A DNA stretch of 64,000 nucleotides. Source: Xylocopa sonorina. Taxonomy: Eukaryota; Arthropoda; Insecta; Hymenoptera; Apidae. Below the pieces are notes generated by a model. The model was not told where the DNA came from and made no database searches. It saw only the letters and a program-made list of their open reading frames with translations. Shown here piece after piece: positions 12,702-27,316 of this stretch; positions within the stretch are counted from its first letter, which is position 1, and each line of letters starts with the position of its first letter. The position numbers were made by a program, and so were the translations under genes. The stretch spans positions 1 through 64,000 of the forward strand of contig NW_027490487.1 of the NCBI RefSeq assembly GCF_050948175.1. Reading direction: 5' to 3'.

Positions 12702-13940
12702 GTTCTAATGCTTCTTAAAATGCGATATCGCATCACACTTCTATGTTTCGTGATAAGATATAATATTCATTGCGAAGTGTCATGTATACCTCGATTTCAC
12801 TTCACAAGAATGTAAATGCGACACTTCCTTGCTAGAAAATATTGTTTGCAGATGTCTACGTATCGTAGCAATAGAGTTCTAGTGCTTCTTAGAACGCGAT
12901 ATCGCATCTCACTTCTATGTTTCATGATAAGATATAATATTCATTGCGAAGTGTCATGTATACCTCGTATTCACTTCAAAAGAACGTAAATAAGACACTT
13001 CCATGCTAGGAAATAGCGTTTGCAGATGTCTACGTATCGTAGCAATAGAGCTCTAATGCTTCTCAAAATGCGATATAGCACCTCATTCCTATGTTTCATG
13101 ATAAGATATAATATTCATTGCGAAGTGTCATGTATACCTCGTATTCACTTCAATAGAATGTAAATGCGACACTTCCATGCTAGGAAATAGCGTTTGCAGA
13201 TGTCTACGTATCGTAGCAATAGAGTTCTAATGCTTCTCAAAACGCGATATAGCACCTCATTCCTATGTTTCATGATAAGATATAATATTCATTGCGAAGT
13301 GTCATGTATACCTCGTATTCACTTCAAAAGAATGTAAATGCGACACTTCCATTCTAGGAAATAGCGTTTGCAGATGTCTACGTATCGCAGAAATAGAGAT
13401 CCAATGCTTCCTAAAACGCGATATCGCATCACTCTTCTATGTTTCATGAGAAGATATAATATTCATTATGGAGTGTTATGTATACCTCGTTCTCACTTCA
13501 AAAGAATGTAAGTGCGACCCTTCCATGCTAGGGAATAGCCTTTACAAATGTCTACGTATCGTAGCAATAGAGTTCTAATGCTTCTTAAAACGCGATATCG
13601 CATCACACTGCTATGTTTCATGAGAAGATATAATTTTCATTATGGAGTGTTATGTATACCTCGTACTCACTTCAAAAGAATGTAAATGCGACCCTCCCAT
13701 CCTAGGAAATAGCGTTTGCAGATGTCTACGTATCGTAGGAATAGAGTTCTAATGCTTCTTAAAACGAGATGTCGCATCTCATTTCTATGTTTCATGATCA
13801 GATATAATATTCATTGCGAAGTGTCATGTATACCTCGTATTGACTTCAAAAGGATGTAAATGCGACACTTCCTTGCTAGGAAATAGCGTTTCCAGATGAC
13901 TACGTGTCGAAACAATAGAGTTCTAATGATTCTTAAAATG
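12702..13940 (+). repeat. Copy 2 of the ten-monomer repeat
   Basis: Matches 10,963-12,200 with few substitutions, such as cattctagg (about 13,352) and gcagaaatag (about 13,387). It lacks the single-base deletion. The copies part at about 13,940, where the H monomer reads aaaatgacatatc here and aaaatgcgatatc in copy 1. That difference marks a switch from H to P inside copy 1. Confidence 0.83.
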
Positions 13941-16529
13941 ACATATCGCATCTCACTTCTATGTTTCATGATAAGATATAATATTCACTGCGAAGTGTCA
14001 TGTATATCTCGTATTCACTTCAAAAGAATGTAAATGCGAGACTTCCATGCTAGGAAATAGCGTTTGCAGATGTCTACGTATCGTAGCAATAGAGTTCTAA
14101 TGCTTCTCAAAACGCAATATAGCACCTCATTCCTATGTTTCATGATAAGATATAATATTCATTGCGAAGTGTCATGTATACCTCGTATTGACTTCGAAAG
14201 AATGTAAATGCGACACTTCCATGCTAGGAAATAGCGTTTGCAGATGTCTACGTATCGCAGCAATAGAGATCCATTGCTTCCTAAAACGCGATATCGCATC
14301 ACACTTCTATGTATCATGATAAGATATAATATTCATTATGGAGTGTTATGTATACCTCGTACTCACTTCAAAAGAATGTAAGTGCGACCCTTCCATGCTA
14401 GGGAATAGCCTTTGCAGATGTCTACGTATCGTAGCAATAGAGTTCTAATGCTTCTTAAAACGCGATATAGCATCTCACTGCTATGTTTCATGAGAAGATA
14501 TAATATTCATTGCGAAGTGTCATGTATATCTCGTATTCACATCAAAAGAATGTAAATGCGACACTTCCATGCTAGGAAATATCGTTTGCAGGTGTCTACG
14601 TATCGCAGCAATAGAGTTCCATTGCTTCCTAAAACGCGATATCGCATCACTCTTCTATGTTTCATGATAAGGTATAATATTCATTACGAAGTGTCATGTA
14701 TACCTCATATTCACTTCAAATGAATGTAAATGCGACACTTCCATGCTAGGAAATAGCGTCTGCAGATGTCTACGTATCGTAGCAATAGAGTTCTAATGCT
14801 TCTTAAAATGCGATATCGCATCACACTTCTATGTTTCGTGATAAGATATAATATTCATTGCGAAGTGTCATGTATACCTCGTATTGACTTCAAAAGGATG
14901 TAAATGCGACACTTCCTTGCTAGGAAATAGCGTTTCCAGATGACTACGTGTCGAAACAATAGAGTTCTAATGATTCTTAAATTGCCATATCGCATCTCAC
15001 TTTTATGTTTCATGATAAGATATAATATTCATTGCGAAGTGTCATGTATATCTCGTATTCACTTCAAACGAATGTAAATGCGACACCTCCATGCTAGGAA
15101 ATAGCGTTTGCAGATGTCTACGTATCGTAGCAATAGAGTTCTAATGCTTCTTAAAACGCGATATCGCATCTCACTGCTATGTTTCATGAGAAGATATAAT
15201 ATTCATTGCGAAGTGTCATGTATATCTCGTATTCACTTCAAACGAATGTAAATGCGACACCTCCATGCTAGGAAATAGCGTTTGCAGATGTCTACGTATC
15301 GTAGCAGTAGAGTACTAATGCTTCTTAAAACGCGATATCGCATCTCACTGCTATGTTTCATGAGAAGATATAATATTCATTGCGAAGTGTCATGTATATC
15401 TCGTATTCACATCAAAAGAATGTAAATGCGACACTTCCATGCTAGGAAATAGCGTTTGCAGATGTCTACGTATCGCAGCAATAGAGTTCCAATGCTTCCT
15501 AAAACGCGATATCGCATCACTCTTCTATGTTTCACGATAAGGTATAATATTCATTACGAAGTGTCATGTATACCTCATATTCACTTCAAATGAATGTAAA
15601 TGCGACACTTCCATGCTAGGAAATAGCGTTTGCAGATGTCTACGTATCGCAGCAATAGAGATCCAATGCTTCCTAAAACGCGATATCGCATCACTCTTCT
15701 ATGTTTCATGAGAAGATATGATATTCATTATGGAGTGTTATGTATACCTCGTACTCACTTCAAAAGAATGTAAATGCGACCCTCCCATCCTAGGAAATAG
15801 CGTTTGCAGATGTCTACGTATCGTAGCAATAGAGTTCTAATGCTTCTTAAAACGAGATGTCGCATCTCATTTCTATGTTTCATGATCAGATATAATATTC
15901 ATTGCGAAGTGTCATGTATACCTCGTATTGACTTCAAAAGGATGTAAATGCGACACTTCCTTGCTAGGAAATAGCGTTTCCAGATGACTACGTGTCGAAA
16001 CAATAGAGTTCTAATGATTCTTAAAATGCGATATCGCATCACACTTCTATGTTTCGTGATAAGATATAATATTCATTGCGAAGTGTCATGTATACCTCGA
16101 TTTCACTTCACAAGAATGTAAATGGGACACTTCCTTGCTAGAAAATATTGTTTGCAGATGTCTACGTATCGTAGCAATAGAGTTCTAATGCTTCTTAAAA
16201 CGCGATATCGCATCTCACTGCTATGTTTCATGAGAAGATATAATATTCATTGCGAAGTGTCATGTATATCTCGTATTCACATCAAAAGAATGTAAATGCG
16301 ACCATCCCATACTAGGAAATAGCGTTTGCAGATGTCTACGTATCGTAGCAATATAGTTCTAATGCTTCTTAAAACGCGATATCGCATCTCACTGCTATGT
16401 ATCATGACAAGATATAATATTCATTGCGAATTGTCATGTATACCTCGTATTCACTTCAAAAGAATGTAAATGCGACACTTCCATGCTAGGAAGTAGCGTT
16501 TGCAGATGACTACGTATCGTAGCAATAGG
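13941..16529 (+). repeat. Mixed monomers without a clear short higher-order unit
   Basis: The order here is irregular: E, F, A, I, a chimeric P/G, H, A, A, A, I, F, G, H/P, A, A. The H monomer at about 14,964 carries aaattgccatatc and cttttatg and matches the one at 10,789. Two successive A monomers near 15,138 and 15,312 share tcaaacgaatg or neighbouring marks. No gene or foreign sequence is present. Confidence 0.7.
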
Positions 16530-17400
16530 GTTCTAATGCTTCTTAAAATGCGATATCGCATCACACTTCTATGTTTCGTGATAAGATATAATATTCATTG
16601 CGAAGTGTCATGTATACCTCGATTTCATTTCACAAGAATGTAAATGCGACACTTCCTTGCTAGAAAATATTGTTTGCAGATGTCTACGTATCGTAGCAAT
16701 AGAGTTCTAGTGCTTCTTAGAACGCGATATCGCATCTCACTTCTATGTTTCATGATAAGATATAATATTCATTGCGAAGTGTCATGTATACCTCGTATTC
16801 ACTTCAAAAGAACGTAAATAAGACACTTCCATGCTAGGAAATAGCGTTTGCAGATGTCTACGTATCGTAGCAATAGAGCTCTAATGCTTCTCAAAATGCG
16901 ATATAGCACCTCATTCCTATGTTTCATGATAAGATATAATATTCATTGCGAAGTGTCATGTATACCTCGTATTCACTTCAATAGAATGTAAATGCGACAC
17001 TTCCATGCTAGGAAATAGCGTTTGCAGATGTCTACGTATCGTAGCAATAGAGTTCTAATGCTTCTCAAAACGCGATATAGCACCTCATTCCTATGTTTCA
17101 TGATAAGATATAATATTCATTGCGAAGTGTCATGTATACCTCGTATTCACTTCAAAAGAATGTAAATGCGACACTTCCATGCTAGGAAATAGCGTTTGCA
17201 GATGTCTACGTATCGCAGCAATAGAGATCCAATGCTTCCTAAAACGCGATATCGCATCACTCTTCTATGTTTCATGAGAAGATATAATATTCATTATGGA
17301 GTGTTATGTATACCTCGTACTCACTTCAAAAGAATGTAAGTGCGACCCTTCCATGCTAGGGAATAGCCTTTGCAAATGTCTACGTATCGTAGCAATAGAG
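16530..17400 (+). repeat. Partial third copy of the P-D-E-E-F block
   Basis: The P monomer at 16,530 lies 22 monomers (3,828 bp) after the one at 12,702. The following D-E-E-F monomers carry the same tcaatagaatg mark (about 16,980). The match weakens after the F monomer, where tttgcaaatg replaces tttacaaatg and the next monomer is a plain A. Confidence 0.75.
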
Positions 17401-20400
17401 TTCTAATGCTTCTTAAAACGCGATATCGCATCTCACTGCTATGTTTCATGATAAGATATAATATTCATTGCGAAGTGTCATGTATACCTCGTATTCACTT
17501 CAAAAGAATGTAAATGCGACACTTCCATGCTAGGAAGTAGCGTTTGCAGATGTCTACGTATCGTAGCAATTGGGTTCTAATGCTTCTTAAAATGCGATAT
17601 CGCATCACACTTCTATGTTTCATGATAAGATATAATATTCATTGCGAAGTGTCATGTATACCTCGATTTCACTTCACAGGAATGTAAATGCGACACTTCC
17701 TTGCTAGGAAATATTGTTTGCAGATGTCTACGTATCACAGCAAGAGAGTACTAATGCTTCTTAAAACGAGATGTCGTATTTCATTTCTATGTTTCGTAAT
17801 AAGATATAATATTCATTGTGTAACGCTATGTATACCTCGTATTCACTTCAGTGGAATGTAAGTGCGAAATTTCCTTGCTAGGAAATAGAGTTTGTAGATG
17901 TCTACGTATATAGGCAATAGAGTTCTAATGCTTCTCAAAACTCGATATAGCACCTCATTCCTATGTTTCATGATAAGATATAATACTCATTGCGAAGTGT
18001 CATGTATACCTCGTTTTCACTTCAAAAGAATGTAAATGGGACACTTCCATGCTAGGAAATAGCGTTTGCAGATGTCTACGTATCGCAGCAATAGAGTTCC
18101 AATGCTTCCTAAAACGCGATATCGCATCTCTCTTCTATGTTTCACGATAAGGTATAATATTCATTGCGAAGTGTCATGTATACCTCGTATTCACTTCAAA
18201 AGAATGTAAATGCGACACTTCCATGCTAGGAAATAGCGTTTGCAGATGTCTACGTGTCGTAGCAATAGAGTTCTAATGCTTCTTAAAACGCGATATCGCA
18301 TCTCACTGCTATGTTTCATGAGACGATATAATATTCATTATGGAGTGTTATGTATACCTCGTACTCACTTCAAAAGAATGTAAATGCGACCCTTCCATCC
18401 TAGGAAATAGCGTATGCAGATGTCTACGTATCGTAGCAATAGAGTTCTAGTGCTTCTTAGAACGCGATATCGCATCTCACTTCTATGTTTCATGATAAGA
18501 TATAATATTCATTGCGAAGTGTCATGTATACCTCGTATTCACTTCAAAAGAACGTACATAAGACACTTCCATGCTAGGAAATAGCGTTTGCAGATGTCTA
18601 CGTATCGTAGCAATAGAGCTCTAACGCTTCTCAAAACGCGATATAGCACCTCATTCCTATGTTTCATGATAAGATATAATATTCATTGCGAAGTGTCATG
18701 TATACCTCGTATTCGCTTCAAAAGAATGTAAATGCGACACTTCCATGCTAGGAAATAGCGCTTGCAGATGTCTACGTATCGTAGCAATAGAGTTCTAATG
18801 CTTCTCAAAACGCGATATAGCACCCCATTCCTATGTTTCATGATAAGATATAATACTCATTGCGAAGTGTCATGTATACCTCGTATTCACTTCAAAAGAA
18901 TGTAAATGCGACACTTCCATGCTAGGAAATAGCGTTTGCAGATGTCAACGTATCGCAGCAATAGAGATCCAATGCTTCCTAAAACGCGATATCGCATCTC
19001 TCTTCTATGTTTCACGATAAGGTATAATATTCATTGCGAAGTGTCATGTATACCTCGTATTCACTTCAAAAGAATGTAAATGCGACACTTCCATGTTAGG
19101 AAATAGCGTTTGCAGATGTCTACGTATCGTAGCAATAGAGTTCTAATGCTTCTCAAAACGCGATATAGCATCTCACTTCTATGTTTCATGATAAGATATA
19201 ATATTCATTGCGAAGTGTCATGTATATCTCGTATTCACTTCAAACGAATGTAAATGCGACACTTCCATGCTAGGAAATAGCATTTGCAGATGTCTACGTA
19301 TCGTAGCAATAGAGTTCTAATGCTTCTTAAAACGCGATATCGCATCTCACTGCTATGTTTCATGAGAAGATATAATATTCATTGCGAAGTGTCATGTATA
19401 TCTCGTATTCACATCAAAAGAATGTAAATGCGACACTTCCATGCTAGGAAATAGCGTTTGCAGATGTCTACGTATCGCAGCAATAGATTTCCAATGCTTC
19501 CTAATACGCGATATGGCATCTCTCTTCTATGTTTCACGATAAGGTATTATATTCATTGCGAAGTGTCATGTATACCTCGTATTCACTTCAAAAGAATGTA
19601 AATGCGACACTTCCATGCTAGGAAATAGCGTTTGCAGATGTCTACGTATCGTAGCAATAGAGTTCTAATGCTTCTCAAAACGCGATATAGCACCTCATTC
19701 CTATGTTTCATGATAAAATGTAATATTCATTGCGAAGTGTCATGTATACCTCGTATTCACATCAAAAGAATGTAAATGCGACACTTCCATGCTAGGAAAT
19801 AGTGTTTGCAGATGTCTACTTATCGCAGCAATAGAGTTCCAATGCTTCCTAAAACGCGATATCGCATCACTCTTCTATGTTTCATGATAAGGTATAATAT
19901 TCATTACGAAGTGTCATGTATACCTCGTATTCACTTCAAATGAATGTAAATGCGACACTTCCATGCTAGGAAATAGAGTTTGCAGATGTCTACGTATCGT
20001 AGCAATAGAGTTCTAATGCTTCTTAAAACGCGATATCGCATCTCACTGCTATGTTTCATGAAAAGATATAATATTCATTGCGAAGTGTCATGTATACTTC
20101 GTATTCACTTCAAAAGAATGTAAATGCGACACTTCCATGCTAGGAAGTAGCGTTTGCAGATGTCTACGTATCGTAGCAATAGGGTTCTAATGCTTCTTAA
20201 AATGCGATATCGCATCACACTTCTATGTTTCATGATAAGATATAATATTCATTATGGAGTGTTATGTATACCTCGTACTCACTTCAAAAGAATGTAAATG
20301 CGACCCTTCCATCCTAGGAAATAGCGTTTGCAGATGTCTACGTATCGTAGCAATAGAGTTCTAGTGCTTCTTAGAACGCGATATCGCATCACACTTCTAT

Positions 20401-21749
20401 GTTTCATGATAAGATATAATATTCATTGCGAAGTGTTATGTATACCTCGTATTCACTTCAAAAGAACGTAAATAAGACACTTCCATGCTAGGAAATAGCG
20501 TTTGCAGATGTCTACGTATCGCAGCAATAGAGTTTCAATGCTTCCTAAAACGCGATATGGCATCTCTCTTCTATGTTTCACGATAAGGTATTATATTCAT
20601 TGCGAAGTGTCATGTATACCTCGTATTCACTTCAAAAGAATGTAAATGCGACACTTCCATGCTAGGAAATAGCGTTTGCAGATGTCTACGTATCGTAGCA
20701 ATAGAGTTCTAATGCTTCTCAAAACGCGATATAGCACCCCATTCCTATGTTTCATGATAAGATATAATACTCATTGCGAAGTGTCATGTATACCTCGTAT
20801 TCACTTCAAAAGAATGTAAATGCGACACTTCCATGCTAGGAAGTAGCGTTTGCAGATGTCTACGTATCGTAGCAATAGGGTTCTAATGCTTCTTAAAATG
20901 CGATATCGCATCACACTTCTATGTTTCATGATAAGATATAATATACATTATGGAGTGTTATGTATACCTCGTACTCACTTCAAAAGAATGTAAATGCGAC
21001 CCTTCCATCCTAGGAAATAGCGTTTGCAGATGTCTACGTGTCGTAGCAATAGAGTTCTAGTGCTTCTTAGAACGCGATATCGCATCTCACTTCTATGTTT
21101 CATGATAAGATATAATATTCATTGCGAAGTGTCATGTATACCTCGTATTCACTTCAAAAGAACGTAAATAAGACACTTCCATGCTAGGAAATAGCGTTTG
21201 CAGATGTCTACGTATCGCAGCAATAGAGTTTCAATTCTTCCTAAAACGCGATATGGCATCTCTCTTCTATGTTTCACGATAAGGTATTATATTCATTGCG
21301 AAGTGTCATGTATACCTCGTATTCACTTCAAAAGAATGTAAATGCGACACTTCCATGCTAGGAAATAGCGTATGCAGATGTCTACGTATCGTAGCAATAG
21401 AGTTCTAGTGCTTCTTAGAACGCGATATCGCATCTCACTTCTATGTTTCATGATAAGATATAATATTCATTGCGAAGTGTCATGTATACCTCGTATTCAC
21501 TTCAAAAGAACGTACATAAGACACTTCCATGCTAGGAAATAGCGTTTGCAGATGTCTACGTAACGTAGCAATAGAGCTCTAACGCTTCTCAAAACGCGAT
21601 ATAGCACCTCATTCCTATGTTTCATGATAAGATATAATATTCATTGCGAAGTGTCATGTATACCTCGTATTCGCTTCAAAAGAATGTAAATGCGACACTT
21701 CCATGCTAGGAAATAGCGCTTGCAGATGTCTACGTATCGTAGCAATAGA

Positions 21750-24700
21750 GTTCTAATGCTTCTCAAAACGCGATATAGCACCCCATTCCTATGTTTCATG
21801 ATAAGATATAATACTCATTGCGAAGTGTCATGTATGCCTCGTATTCACTTCAAAAGAATGTAAATGCGACACTTCCATGCTAGGAAATAGCGTTTGCAGA
21901 TGTCTACGTATCGCAGCAATAGAGTTCCAATGCTTCCTAAAACGCGATATCGCATCTCTCTTCTATGTTTCACGATAAGGTATAATATTCATTGCGAAGT
22001 GTCATGTATACCTCGTATTCACTTCAAAAGAATGTAAATGCGACACTTGCATGCCAGGAAATAGCGTTTGCAGATGTCTACGTATCGCAGCAATAGAATT
22101 CCAATGCTTCCTAGAACGCGATATCGCATCACTCTTCTATGTTTCATGATAAGGTATAATATTCATTACGAGGTGTCATGTATACCTCGTATTCACTTCA
22201 AATGAATGTATATGCGACACTTCCATGCTAGGAAATAGCGTTTGCAGATGTCTACGTATCGTAGCCATAGAGTTCTAATGCTTCTCAAAACGCGATATAG
22301 CACCTCATTCCCATGTTTCATGATAAGATATAATATTCATTGCGAATTGTCATGTATACCTCGTATTCACTTCAAAAGAATGTAAATGCGACACTTCCAT
22401 GCTAGGAAATAGCGTTTGCAGATGTCTACGTATCGCAGCAATAGAGCTCTAACGCTTCTCAAAACGCGATATAGCACCTCATTCCTATGTTTCATGATAA
22501 GGTATAATATTCATTGCGAAGTGTCATGTATACCTCGTATTCACTTCAAAAGAATGTAAATGCGACACTTCCATGCTAGGAAATAGCGTTTGCAGATGTC
22601 TACGTGTCGTAGCAATAGAGTTCTAATGCTTCTTAAAACGCGATATCGCATCTCACTGCTATGTTTCATGAGACGATATAATATTCATTATGGAGTGTTA
22701 TGTATACCTCGTACTCACTTCAAAAGAATGTAAATGCGACCCTTCCATCCTAGGAAATAGCGTTTGCAGATGTCTACGTATCGTAGCAATAGAGTTCTAG
22801 TGCTTCTTAGAACGCGATATCGCATCTCACTTCTATGTTTCATGATAAGATATAATACTCATTGCGAAGTGTCATGTATACCTCGTTTTCACTTCAAAAG
22901 AATGCAAATGCGACACTTCCATGCTAGGAAATAGCGTTTGCAGATGTCTACGTATCGCAGCAATAGAGTTCCAATGCTTCCTAAAACGCGATATCGCATC
23001 TCTCTTCTATGTTTCACGATAAGGTATAATATTCATTGCGAAGTGTCATGTATACCTCGTATTCACTTCAAAAGAATGTAAATGCGACACTTCCATGCTA
23101 GGAAATAGCGTTTGCAGATGTCTACGTGTCGTAGCAATAGAGATCTAATGCTTCTTAGAACGCGATATCGCATCTCACTGCTATGTTTCATGAGAAGATA
23201 TAATATTCATTATGGAGTGTTATGTATACCTCGTACTCACTTCAAAGGAATGTAAATGCGACCCTTCCATCCTAGGAAATAGCGTATGCAGATGTCTACG
23301 TATCGTAGCAATAGAGTTCTAGTGCTTCTTAGAACGCGATATCGCATCTCACTTCTATGTTTCATGATAAGATATAATATTCATTGCGAAGTGTCATGTA
23401 TACCTCGTATTCACTTCAAAAGAACGTACATAAGACACTTCCATGCTAGGAAATAGCGTTTGCAGATGTCTACGTAACGTAGCAATAGAGTTCTAATAAT
23501 TCTCAAAACGCGATATAGCACCCCATTCCTATGTTTCATGATAAGATATAATACTCATTGCGAAGTGTCATGTATGCCTCGTATTCACTTCAAAAGAATG
23601 TAAATGCGACACTTCCATGCTAGGAAATAGCGTTTGCAGATGTCTACGTATCGCAGCAATAGAGTTCCAATGCTTCCTAAAACGCGATATCGCATCTCTC
23701 TTCTATGTTTCACGATAAGGTATAATATTCATTGCGAAGTGTCATGTATACCTCGTATTCACTTCAAAAGAATGTAAATGCGACACTTCCATGCCAGGAA
23801 ATAGCGTTTGCAGATGTCTACGTATCGCAACAATAGAATTCCAATGCTTCCTAAAACGCGATATCGCATCACTCTTCTATGTTTCATGATAAGGTATAAT
23901 ATTCATTACGAGGTGTCATGTATACCTCGTATTCACTTCAAATGAATGTATATGCGACACTTCCATGCTAGGAAATAGCGTTTGCAGATGTCTACGTATC
24001 TTAGCCATAGAGTTCTAATGCTTCTCAAAACGCGATATAGCACCTCATTCCCATGTTTCATGATAAGATATAATATTCATTGCGAATTGTCATGTATACC
24101 TCGTATTCACTTCAAAAGAATGTAAATGCGACACTTCCATGCTAGGAAATAGCGTTTGCAGATGTCTACGTATCGCAGCAATAGAGCTCTAACGCTTCTC
24201 AAAACGCGATATAGCACCTCATTCCTATGTTTCATGATAAGTTATAATATTCATTGCGAAGTGTCATGTATACCTCGTATTCTCTTCAAAGGAATGTAAA
24301 TGCGACACTTCCATGCCAGGAAATAGCTTTTGCAGATGTCTACGTATCGTAGCAATAGAGTTCTAATGCTTCTCAAAACGCGATATAGCACCCCATTCCT
24401 ATGTTTCATGATAAGATATAATACTCATTGCGAAGTGTCATGTATACCCCGTATTCACTTCAAAAGAATGTAAATGCGACACTTCCATGCTAGGAAATAG
24501 CGTTTGCAGATGTCTACGTATCGCAGCAATAGAGTTCCAATGCTTCCTAAAACGCGATATCGCATCTCTCTTCTATGTTTCACGATAAGGTATAATATTC
24601 ATTGCGAAGTGTCATGTATACCTCGTATTCACTTCAAAAGAATGTAAATGCGACACTTCCATGCTAGGAAATAGCGCTTGCAGATGTCTACGTGTCGTAG

Positions 24701-25660
24701 CAATAGAGTTCTAATGCTTCTTAAAACGCGATATCGCATCTCACTGCTATGTTTCATGAGACGATATAATATTCATTATGGAGTGTTATGTATACCTCGT
24801 ACTCACTTCAAAAGAATGTAAATGCGACCCTTCCATCCTAGGAAATAGCGTATGCAGATGTCTACGTATCGTAGCATTAGAGTTCTAGTGCTTCTTAGAA
24901 CGCGATATCGCATCTCACATCTATGTTTCATGATAAGATATAATATTCAGTGCGATGTGTCATGTATACCTCGTATTCACTTCAAAAGAACGTACATAAG
25001 ACACTTCCATGCTAGGAAATAGCGTTTGCAGATGTCTACGTAACGTAGCAATAGAGCTCTAACGCTTCTCAAAACGCGATATAGCACCTCATTCCTATGT
25101 TTCATGATAAGATATAATATTCATTGCGAAGTGTCATGTATACCTCGTATTCGCTTCAAAAGAATGTAAATGCGACACTTCCATGCTAGGAAATAGCGCT
25201 TGCAGATGTCTACGTATCGTAGCAATAGGGTTCTAATGCTTCTCAAAACGCGATATAGCACCCCATTCCTATGTTTCATGATAAGATATAATACTCATTG
25301 CGAAGTGTCATGTATGCCTCGTATTCACTTCAAAAGAATGTAAATGCGACACTTCCATGCTAGGAAATAGCGTTTGCAGATGTCTACGTATCGCAGCAAT
25401 AGAGTTCCAATGCTTCCTAAAACGCGATATCGCATCTCTCTTCTATGTTTCACGATAAGGTATAATATTCATTGCGAAGTGTCATGTATACCTCGTATTC
25501 ACTTCAAAAGAATGTAAATGCGACACTTCCATGCTAGGAAATAGCGTTTGCAGATGTCTACGTATCGCAGCAATAGAGTTCCAATGCTTCCTAAAACGCG
25601 ATATCGCATCACTCTTCTATGTTTCATGATAAGGTATAATATTCATTACGAGGTGTCATG
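21750..25660 (+). repeat. Ten-monomer (1,740-bp) higher-order repeat, about three copies
   Basis: The block starting with E at about 21,750 recurs at about 23,490 and 25,230, each step 1,740 bp. Shared marks are catgtatgcctcg, tttcacgataagg, atgccagg in the first two copies, ttacgaggtgtcatg and, in the first two copies, agccatagag with cattcccatg. The third copy switches to tcgcttcaaaag after the gaggtg mark at about 25,650. A 20-monomer match (21,360-22,040 with 24,840-25,520) is consistent with two steps of the same unit. Confidence 0.8.
22786..23489 (+). repeat. Four monomers duplicated 10,180 bp downstream
   Basis: This segment matches 32,966-33,669 at a spacing of 10,180 bp. That equals 59 monomers less the 86-bp deletion at about 30,202; the deletion at 26,559 and the insertion at 31,700 cancel. 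Shared marks are ataatactc with ctcgttttcac (about 22,860-22,885), tacgtgtcgtag with gagatctaatg (about 23,130), caaaggaatg (about 23,243) and tacgtaacg (about 23,472). Confidence 0.82.
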
Positions 25661-26580
25661 TATACCTCGTATTCGCTTCAAAAGAATGTAAATGCGACAC
25701 TTCCATGCTAGGAAATAGCGCTTGCAGATGTCTACGTATCGTAGCAATAGAGTTCTAATGCTTCTCAAAACGCGATATAGCACCTCATTCCTATGTTTCA
25801 TGATAAGATATAATACTCATTGCGAAGTGTCGTGTATGCCTCGTATTCACTTCAAAAGAATGTAAATGCGACACTTCCATGCTAGGAAATAGCGTTTGCA
25901 GATGTCTACGTATCGCAGCAATAGAGTTCCAATGCTTCCTAATACGCGATATCGCATCTCTCTTCTATGTTTCACGATAAGGTATAATATTCATTGCGAA
26001 GTGTCATGTATACCTCGTATTCACTTCAAAAGAATGTAAATGCGACACTTCCATGCCAGGAAATAGCGTTTGCAGATGTCTACGTATCGCAGCAATAGAG
26101 TTCCAATGCTTCCTAAAACGCGATATCGCATCACTCTTCTATGTTTCATGATAAGGTATAATATTCATTACGAGGTGTCATGTATACCTCGTATTCACTT
26201 CAAATGAATGTAAATGCGACACTTCCATGCTAGGAAATAGCGTTTGCAGATGTCTACGTATCGTAGCCATAGAGTTCTAATGCTTCTCAAAACGCGATAT
26301 AGCACCTCGTTCCCATGTTTCATGATAAGATATAATATTCATTGCGAATTGTCATGTATACCTCGTATTCACTTCAAAAGAATGTAAATGCGACACTTCC
26401 ATGGTAGGAAATAGCGTTTGCAGATGTCTACGTATCGCAGCAATAGAGATCCAATGCTTCCTAAAACGCGATATCGCATCACACATATATGTTTCATGAT
26501 AAGATATAATATTCATTATGGAGTGTTATGTATACCTCGTACTCACTTCAAAAGAATATAATGCGACCCTTCCATCCTAG
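24050..26580 (+). repeat. 2.5-kb segment duplicated 9,658 bp downstream
   Basis: Matches about 33,708-36,240 at a constant 9,658-bp spacing, three monomers less than the preceding segment. Shared marks include gcgaattgtc, ataagttataat, the gacgatat A monomer (24,708 and 34,366), attcagtgcga, gggttctaatgcttctc (25,230 and 34,888), ggtaggaaatag and cacacatatatg. The three-monomer shift at its 5' side marks a later gain or loss between the two matching segments. Confidence 0.82.
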
Positions 26581-27316
26581 GAAATAGCGTATGCAGATGT
26601 CTACGTATCGTAGCAATAGAGTTCTAGTGCTTCTTAGGACGCGATTTCGCATCTCACTTCTATGTTTCATGATAAGATATAATATTCATTGCGATGTGTC
26701 ATGTATACCTCGTATTCACTTCAAAAGAACGTACATAAGACACTTCCATGCTAGGAAATAGCGTTTGCAGATGTCTATGTATCGTAGCAATAGAGCTCTA
26801 ACGCTTCTCAAAACGCGATATAGCACCTCATTCCTATGTTTCATGATAAGATATAATATTCATTGCGAAGTGTCATGTATACCTCGTATTCGCTTCAAAA
26901 GAATGTAAATCCGACACTTCCATGCTAGGAAATAGCGTTTGCAGATGTCTACGTATCGTAGCAATAGAGTTCTAATGCTTCTCAAAACGCGATATAGCAC
27001 CCCATTCCTATGATTCATGATAAGATATAATACTCATTGCGAAGTGTCATGTATATCTCGTATTCACTTCAAACGAATGTAAATGCGACACTTCCATGCT
27101 AGGAAATAGCGTTTGCAGATGTCTACGTATCGTAGCAATAGAGTTCTAATGCTTCTTAAAACGCGATATCGCATCTCACTGCTATGTTTCATGAGAAGAT
27201 ACAATATTCATTGCGAAGTGTCATGTATATCTCGTATTCACATCAAAAGAATGTAAATGCGACACTTCCATGCTAGGAAATAGCGTTTGCAGATGTCTAC
27301 GTATCGTAGCAATAGG

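Larger units (their letters stand above)
1..18095 (+). repeat. Zone 1 of the array: P-D-E-F-A-I order with G-H pairs
   Basis: This zone is dominated by runs such as P-D-E-F-A-I-A (2,263-3,480 and 8,005-9,222) and by F-G-H trimers (523, 1,219, around 11,832-12,353, 13,571-14,093 and 15,660-16,180). The G-H pair (gatcag and gttctaatgattct, joined by cgtgtcgaaacaat) is abundant here and almost absent later, apart from a partial G monomer near 44,985. C monomers are rare (4,699, 5,569, about 10,267 and 17,748). One single-base deletion occurs at about 11,713, where gaagatataa becomes gaaatataa. No genes are present. Confidence 0.85.
18096..27316 (+). repeat. Zone 2 of the array: D, E, I, A and F without C monomers
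   Basis: From about 18.1 kb new sub-variants dominate: E monomers with caccccattcc and ataatactc, I monomers with atctctcttc and tttcacgataagg, A monomers preceded by tacgtgtcg and carrying gagacgatat, and D monomers with aacgtacataag. C and G-H are absent. Order resembles D-E-E-I-A-F/D with many insertions and losses. One single-base deletion occurs at about 26,559 (aagaatataatgcg). No genes are present. Confidence 0.83.
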